Shown here: in pieces, positions 57,550 to 64,000 of the stretch | Position numbering within the stretch: position 1 is the stretch's first letter | Layout: each line of letters opens with the position of its first letter | Source of the DNA: Apodospora peruviana | Lineage: Eukaryota > Ascomycota > Sordariomycetes > Sordariales > Lasiosphaeriaceae | Direction of reading: 5' to 3' | Assembly (NCBI GenBank): GCA_033439685.1 | Contig: JAUEDM010000002.1 | Span: 3,782,001-3,846,000 of the forward strand | Length of the DNA stretch: 64,000 nucleotides | The notes under the pieces: generated by a model | Databases searched by the model: none | What the model was told of the DNA's origin: nothing | What the model saw: only the letters and a program-made list of their open reading frames with translations | Translations under genes and position numbers: made by a program

Positions 57550-60500
57550 GTGATGGGATATAAGGGTCTCGAAATTTGGGGGTTCGGAGTTATAGGATGG
57601 AAATGTCGGCGCTCATCACAGGCAGGATATAGTTAGCTTTCCTGCTCGGGTATTAGGTGCTTTTCAAGGTGGATCTTCTTCGCGTACATAGCAAGAATTT
57701 ACATCCGTTCACTTTCTCTATCTCGAATGACCAGACTTCATCCATGTTGAGCCACCAACCATTATTTGCATGCTTCGCATCGTCGAGCCTGGGCCTGAAG
57801 ACGAATTGCACAGCGGCTTGCTCAGTCAGTGCCCAAATGACATGTTATTTGGCATGTTTCCAATTGTAGACACAACGGTCGATGTCCCCGCCAACGGTGA
57901 AGATGATGACGATGTCGATGCCAAGTCCCACAGCCATGATGCCCAATTTAATCACAAAACACCAACCACTCCGTTTTGTGTCGTCTGCCCTCAATACCGC
58001 TTCCTCTTGCCTCTTTCAGCAGAGCTTTGATGCTGTCAGTCCAGCACGGGCACTCGGAACCGTATGATCGATCCTACCTTGGTCTGATGATGGTACTGAT
58101 TCTATTGCCAAAAGCCAGCAGGACAGAAATTCATAGAATGTTCACCTAGCCGGCGTCCGAGTCACGTCTCTACCGAAGCCTCGAACAAGATCCTTGCAGG
58201 ACAATGACTTACTAACAACCTGTTACGATGAAGTTAGAGTGTGACTGCCAGGTAGTATGGTAGTCCCGCACAGAGCGAGCCCAAGGAGCCGAGGTATCTA
58301 AGCAAGCGATCTCGAGACTTTAAGCTAAGCTATGGACCTAACAACATGCCCGAGGTGTTTAAATACAGCGCCTCTGATCGTACATGCGTTGCTGTCTGGT
58401 TATGTTTCTTTAGAAGCCCTTCCCGGTTTAGCTGTCCTGAGCCGCTTGCTTGTCCCCGTTCCATTGTTTCTGAAAGTGTGCCTTCTTTTCCTTCGAGCCT
58501 CGACTCGTATATTCGCTATCTCCATTACGAATAGGGCCGGAGCCTCACTTCGACCGTATCTCAACGGCGTCGGGGCGGGATCACACGCGCGCGGTGCGAG
58601 TGGAGCAACCTTATGCTAACTGCTTACCAGCCCCAGATATTAGTGCTTTGCCAGCAAAGTTCTGGTTTGTCAAAACCTTGAGACCACAGACGTCGGTATA
58701 GGTTCCAACTTTTGAGTCCATTTATTGGTATTGCGAGGAGGGAAGGATGTTTCCTGTTTCAAGTCGTTTCGTGCCAGCAGGAAGAGAAGAGCACCAATTA
58801 CGCCGCCTTTTCCAGGGACCTTTGTAGTTTCCATATCAAAGAAGAAGCCCTGACTTTATGAATCCCCATCTATGGGTCAAAATCAAAACTATAATGGCTC
58901 AGCAGGAAGGTAGACCCCTGTTCGAAGAGTATTTATGACTATATAGATTGTTTTCGCCATTCCAAGCACATGCAACCTGCGCACTTGGATTGTGATACCC
59001 TCTTTTCAGTGTAACTGTGAGTCAGTCCAGGCTCGCGTGGACTGGGCTCTCACTCCCACTTTCTGCCAACTTTAGGTGAGTCCTCGTGACAGCAGCTTCG
59101 AATTACCATGACACTGATCTTAGGGGTTCGTCTGCTCGTACTTGGAGGGTCTGTCGGTGGCATGGGCATTCGCGTAGCTTCGTCTGTAGGATATACGATT
59201 TGGCGGAGGAAGAAATCCTCGCTTGGAAGTTGGGCTTATTCGAGGACCGCCCCGCCGATAAAGATACAAAGCTCTATCTGGTTTGTTAATACCGTGTTAG
59301 CAGATGGATAGCAGAGACAGATCGCGAAGCGGAGGCGCAAACTCCGGGATTGGTCAATGGAAAGGAGGAAGTGATTGGAGCCGGAGCTGACGCGGCATGG
59401 CTCAGGCTGGATATGGGGATGAACCACTGTGTCGACTGAAGCCCACAACCTCTCGTCCGTTGAAGTCATATGTCTCGTGATGATGTTGGTGTCCTCGAAT
59501 GATGTGTTCTCCAGTGCCGCCTGAAGGCGAATGTATTGACAACAGCAGTCGCACGGCGGGAGCAACCGAAGTAGGTCTCGGGCTTAGATATGTTTCTTGT
59601 AGCCGAAAAAGGTGAGCAGCTTTAATAAGAACTCTCCCGTTGTATAGCAATGACGGAACAACAACTGGATGGCGTGACATTGACAACAACTCGACGACAC
59701 ATGGATCGCGCGGGGTGGAAAGGCGCAGAGCGGGGATGCTCCAGGCGCCCGCGAAGTAAACAAAACTGAAGCCATGCTCAGATCTGCGTATGGCAATCCA
59801 GTCCAGACATCACACAATCCGCACTCGCAATTCTGGGGTGACGAATACTCAGGTATGAATAATGCTCATATGGGAAGTCTGTAGCAATAGCCGACGCGTG
59901 CGTCGTCTCAGGCTGCCACGACAAGAGAGCCCTGACACACAGCTGTGCAGCGAAACATCACAACACACGATGAGACGCTGACAGGCTCTCCTACGCATGC
60001 AAATCGGAGTCTACATTTGGCCTACTGACTTTGTTCATGCTGTTCATATTGGCGCGGCGCTGATCCAGCGGCTAACCCGTCGAACTGCTAACCCGTCGCG
60101 CTTCCTCGAGGCTGAATCTTGATGCTATTCGCGCCAAACCAGGACACTCCCGCTGGCCAAAAAGCACGGCACCCTTCCCATAATCAACCAGCAGCTGTAG
60201 AAGCGTGCTGATTCTCGTCTTGGCCTCAATAACTCTCTACTCTCTACCTATTCCTGGGCTCCTGAGCAAGCGAACCCACGACAAGCAAAGCGCATCAACT
60301 CGTCCGCCAGCAGGTCGACCCTGACCACTAGCCCTCAGCGACAACATCAACCATCCAACCATGCTTCAAGTGCAATAAAACATATCCTTCTTCACCACGC
60401 TCCCAAGAGGGAACGTAAGCAACGAAAGATTAAAAAGAAAAAGTTTGGGTCCAAAAATTCCCTAGTCGGCCGCAGCCAGCTAGGAGCGGTCAGGTATGTA

Positions 60501-61173
60501 GTTTGCAACTAGCAAAAACGTGATCTCGGACGAATCCTCACTGATCCACGTAAAACCTCTGCACCAGGATAGGGGGAAAAAAAGAGGAAAGGGAAAAGGA
60601 AATTTTTGGGCGCGGGGCGAAGAATATATAGTCGTCAGGATTGGGAGTGGTTCGTGCACGCCTGCCTGCTTGCCTCCCTTCAAATGTCCCGTGATACGTC
60701 CACTTTATAGATCGGTAGCCAGCGGCTCAGTTGTTGACAGCTCCTCTGTATCAGGCTTGTCCGTCTCTGTAGTGCCGCCAATGACCAGTATTTCTCGACA
60801 CGACAAGCCTCAACCCTCACTGCATGCAGAGTTAATATTTTTTCCTTCTTTCTTCTCATCCCTATTCGGTTCAAATGCCTCTCCTTGCAATCTTCAGGTG
60901 TCCAAGTCTCGAATGCTGCCCATATATGAGCACCAGGCCCTTGGTCTCCCGGAAGCAGCAGAATTAGATAGGTTGGTGTTGTCATTCCCACTTATATATG
61001 CCGCCGCTTCTTTGACTCTTCCTCTTGGACCATTTTTGAAATCTCCAGCTGCTAAACTCTTGTGGACTCGCAGCTGTCGTTTTCCTTCCTGTGTCCTTAA
61101 TTCTTGCTCTCGGCTTCCAGCTTCGACGACCTAGATCTCCTCGGTCCGCCCGATCCGCTCGGCTTGGTTCAAT
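57550..61173. other. 3.6-kb stretch without recognised gene
   Basis: Only short, featureless open frames on both strands. The frame at 60520-61134 (+) is Ser/Pro/Leu-rich and looks like pyrimidine-rich non-coding sequence. Sequence is moderately AT-rich with no array. Confidence 0.4.
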
Positions 61174-61281
61174 TTCTCGTGGTTCTCGTGGTTTTCGTGG
61201 TTCTCGTGGTTTTCGTGGTTCTCGTGGTTTTCGTGGTTCTCGTGGTTTTTGTGGTTCTCGTGGTTCTCGTGGTTCTCGTGG
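61174..61281 (+). repeat. twelve tandem copies of a 9-bp unit
   Basis: ttctcgtgg and its variants ttttcgtgg and tttttgtgg repeat twelve times without a break. The plus strand reads RGSRGFRGS or VVLVVFVVL depending on frame; the minus strand reads TTRTTKTT. No start, domain or neighbouring exon supports a gene. Confidence 0.9.
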
Positions 61282-63379
61282 AGGCTCGCGGTCTCATGTC
61301 AGACTTGAGCCCGTGGCAAGTTAAATGATCAGCCATGTAAGGGAACAGAATATTCTGGAGCCTACGCTTAACCAAGCTTTGGCAGGATGCTTTCTTGCCA
61401 GTCCTGATAGGGGAAGGCCCACTTGTCCGGCTAAAATAGTTTTGTTCGATTCGGAATACGATGTTTGTATGGCTTGACTAGCTCTCGTGTACAATCCGAA
61501 GCACCCTCTCTAAGCTTCTTCGATATTTTCTTAGCAGGAAGTTGCGACTGCTGTTTCAGTTAAGGCCTTATCCGGAGTGTCCCGCAGCTTATATTCTTGC
61601 CATCTAACTGTGATTTCAGCGGCATTGAGATAGCTTCTGATCTGCCTCACCGGTCGGCAACTTATCCACTAAATTTATCGAGGATCAGGATCGCGATCCT
61701 TCTCGAGGGCTTGTTTCACCCAATTCGTCGTAATCTCCATCAGGATACTGGTATAAGGTTGTCGTCGTCTTCAGTATGTAGGTAGATACTGACATAGTAT
61801 TTCTTCGACCGCCCAAACCTTTCCAGTCTCTTTTATTCTGTAGTCGCCATCGTGGGCCTTATATCGTGTCTTCCGGGTACTTGATCTAGTAAAGGCGAGT
61901 GAATATATTGTCGGGAGGGGGCAGGGCGCGAAACAGCTTAGTTGCTTGGTGAAGTCGTTGATGTTTGACTCGAGAGAACCAGTTCCATGGCTTTCTCGTG
62001 CCTCCCCAGACTTTATACCATGTTGTTTCGCATCTGGCACTGGCCTTAGTGGCCTGGAACCTTGCGCCGTCGCAGTGTTCTTACTGCAGTAGAACGGACG
62101 GCTGGCGAGTGAGATTGATCCTGCTTCATTCGTGGTGGTTCGAGAATTAGCAGTCCAGGCTAATTGGCGTGTTCGAGAACTGGACATTGACGCCAAAAAG
62201 TTAAATGGCGTTCGTCTGGCGCAGGGCGTCGGAATACTCAGGGATATGTTGTCGTTCGAGGGAGCGACTCGTGCTTTGAGTTCATGTTACATGTCGGTGC
62301 ACAGACAGATTTCATCTAGATGTCCTGTCAATGTTAGCATCACCGAGAGCCCTCCGGATCGGTCGAGGTCATTGGCGCGATCGTAGATTAGGCGGTCAGT
62401 GGGTCCAGTGGCGGTTTGGTCAGCTCATTCACCCTCACAAACCCCGTTCGCGCGTAGCGGCAGATGTGATAACATAGTCGCGGTTTGTACAATGAAAACT
62501 TCAAACGTAACGTCGCAACCAGGGCGGGTCAAATCGCCAGCACAGCAGTCGGTTTGTTGTGGTCAGAATACAAAAGGGTCGACAAGGCGGCCAATGCTGC
62601 GGCGCGTGGGGCGTTTCGGAATATATTACTGGACAAGCCAAAATCCCTCTAACGCCCGTGAGGCTCTATCTCTCCTGTATTTACAGCGACGACAGCTCAT
62701 TCACGACAGAACTACACTGTGGGACACCGTATCAAGACGAAGATTGATGCAGACAGGTAATGCGGCCTCAATATTATATACAGTAGGCACCTATTTTACC
62801 GGAGGCAAGTCAATCATATATTACCGCAGGCTATCCCAGTTACGGGAGATAGTTACTGCATCTCAAAGTGAATGAACCAAAGTTCCATACGCCACAAGGA
62901 AGGAAAATAAGGATTGTGAATGGCATCCCTAGGAGACCGACCCCAAGTCCCTGGGCTGTTTCCACATCCCCAACCATGGCGCCTTACGCAAGAAACCCGT
63001 CCTCGCCTATCTCTCCACCGAGAGCCCATTTCATCCGCGCCGCAACCTCGACCCTCTTGGGAGCTACACATCTGCCGTGCCCCTATACGCGGAATACCAG
63101 GAGATTTGTCACCGATGTATCAGACTATCTAGAATGATAGCGACAGGTGATCGAGCGCTCTTTGTCACAGCCGGCCTGATGTCCGAGCGAACACGGGAGT
63201 TATCAAGAGAGTCTCCCGCGACTCACGGAGATATGGAAAATCCACAGTCAGATAGGTCAGAGCCTGACTAGGCTCATCATCGTCTTCGGCTGCTATCCAC
63301 AATACCTACCAGGTAGGTACCTAGCTAGGTCGGGTCGATGGGTGGGCCTATACGGCTGGTGGTGAATTCTCAGGGATAA
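61282..63379. other. spacer without recognised gene
   Basis: Frames up to 158 codons exist (62399-62875 plus) but have no features. Nothing else is supported. Confidence 0.4.
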
Positions 63380-63553
63380 TATAACCGCCTGATACAGATT
63401 GGACGACAGGACCATAGGACCCAGGCTCTGCTAGGCTTGTCATGTGCCTTCGATACTATAGCAAGACACTTCAACGGGTGGACCGGTTCGGCTGGCAGTG
63501 GATCTGTTTGGTAACATGACCGTCTGATACAGATTGGACGACAGGACAATAGG
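63380..63553. repeat. direct repeat of about 37 bp, copies 135 bp apart
   Basis: ccgcctgatacagattggac at 63385 recurs as ccgtctgatacagattggac at 63520; both continue gacaggac(c/a)atagg. The two copies differ at about two positions in 35, so this duplication is younger than the other arrays in the window. Confidence 0.8.
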
Positions 63554-63673
63554 GGCAAAAGCAGACGTCCAACAGGTCTTCCTTATATACTACCTGCGTG
63601 TCCGCACGCTGGTGGACTTCGTTTGTCGCCAACCATACTGGCCAAAGGGCTCCACTAGCCGCCATGCCACCGT

Positions 63674-63682
63674 CTATAAATA
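63674..63682 (+). promoter_or_regulatory. TATA box
   Basis: ctataaata lies about 205 bp before the start of the last gene, followed by a pyrimidine-rich leader. Confidence 0.5.
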
Positions 63683-63885
63683 CCTGCTTTTTTTGGCCCT
63701 TTCCTATTCCTTTTCCCTTTCTCATCATACAACCTCCTCCGCGGGATTGACTTCAGTCTTCAGCTCTACCTACACGGACAGCCTCCAGGCCCATCGACGG
63801 CTGTCTCTACTCTTCTGCTCTTCGGCTTATCGCCAACACTCTCTACTACACTCCTTTCGCGACATCACTCTTTTCAGCCGTCAAG

Positions 63886-64000
63886 ATGAAGTCTTTCAAC
63901 ACTGTCCTCGCTACCATGGCCCTAGCAAGCGGCATCCTAGCAGCTCTGGCCGAAATCACCGTCGCTCCGACGCCGACTCAGCCCTTCACCCGCGTCGTCC
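63886..64000 (+). CDS. secreted protein, 5' part only
   Basis: Cut by the window end. The start follows a pyrimidine-rich leader (tcaagATGaag) and gives MKSFNTVLATMALASGILAA, a signal peptide with likely cleavage near LAALA|E, then EITVAPTPTQPFTRVV. Too little is visible to name a family. Confidence 0.6.
   Translation, partial: MKSFNTVLATMALASGILAALAEITVAPTPTQPFTRVV

Noticed and set aside
1..64000. tRNA genes, CRISPR arrays, bacterial promoters and ribosome-binding sites
   Set aside because: No A/B box pair with a cloverleaf was found by eye, and the DNA is eukaryotic. A tRNAscan run could still reveal a missed tRNA.

Overview
This is nuclear DNA of a filamentous ascomycete (Pezizomycotina), most likely a Sordariomycete. 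Genes are split by short introns (about 50-90 bp) with GT...AG ends and CTAAC/CTGAC-type branch points. Conserved genes match fungal mitochondrial, TOR and p97 components. The presence of MAT1-1-2 and MAT1-1-3, which are essentially Sordariomycete (and some Leotiomycete) genes, points to that class. No tRNA, rRNA, CRISPR array or bacterial-type operon was seen.

Left part (about 0.4-20 kb): a conserved housekeeping block. In order it holds the Rag GTPase GTR1 (+), the Cdc48 cofactor SHP1/p47 (-), the outer-membrane import factor MIM1 (+), the inner-membrane insertase OXA1 (+), a beta-carbonic anhydrase (+), a divergent short-chain dehydrogenase (+), a broken F-box/ankyrin gene (-), a Ty1/copia gag relic with a hairpin-rich tail, an FAD-dependent oxidoreductase (-) and a long low-complexity Ser/Lys/Gly-rich protein (-).

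Middle (23.2-28.2 kb): a complete MAT1-1 mating-type locus with intact, spliceable reading frames for MAT1-1-3 (HMG box, -), MAT1-1-2 (+) and MAT1-1-1 (alpha box, -). MAT1-1-3 and MAT1-1-2 share a 519-bp divergent promoter; MAT1-1-2 and MAT1-1-1 converge. The usual flanking genes SLA2 and APN2 are not visible within about 23 kb on one side or 36 kb on the other, so the locus sits in an unusual setting. This is the most notable result.

Right part (28.2-64 kb): gene-poor accessory DNA. It has several old tandem-repeat arrays (periods of about 131, 245, 60, 45, 18 and 9 bp), retroelement-like fragments and broken genes: an Hsp70-like gene with an internal deletion and a frameshift, a coiled-coil gene with an in-frame TGA, and a decayed small protein. 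Among these lie a few intact genes: an RRM-like protein with a long pyrimidine-rich duplicated leader, a Ser/Thr-rich secreted surface protein, a small cysteine-rich secreted protein, and the start of another secreted protein cut by the window end. Several disabling stops are of the CAG-to-TAG or CGA-to-TGA type expected from repeat-induced point mutation (RIP).

Gene models were built by eye from splice consensus, phase and family conservation. Exon coordinates are given in the entries; none has transcript support.
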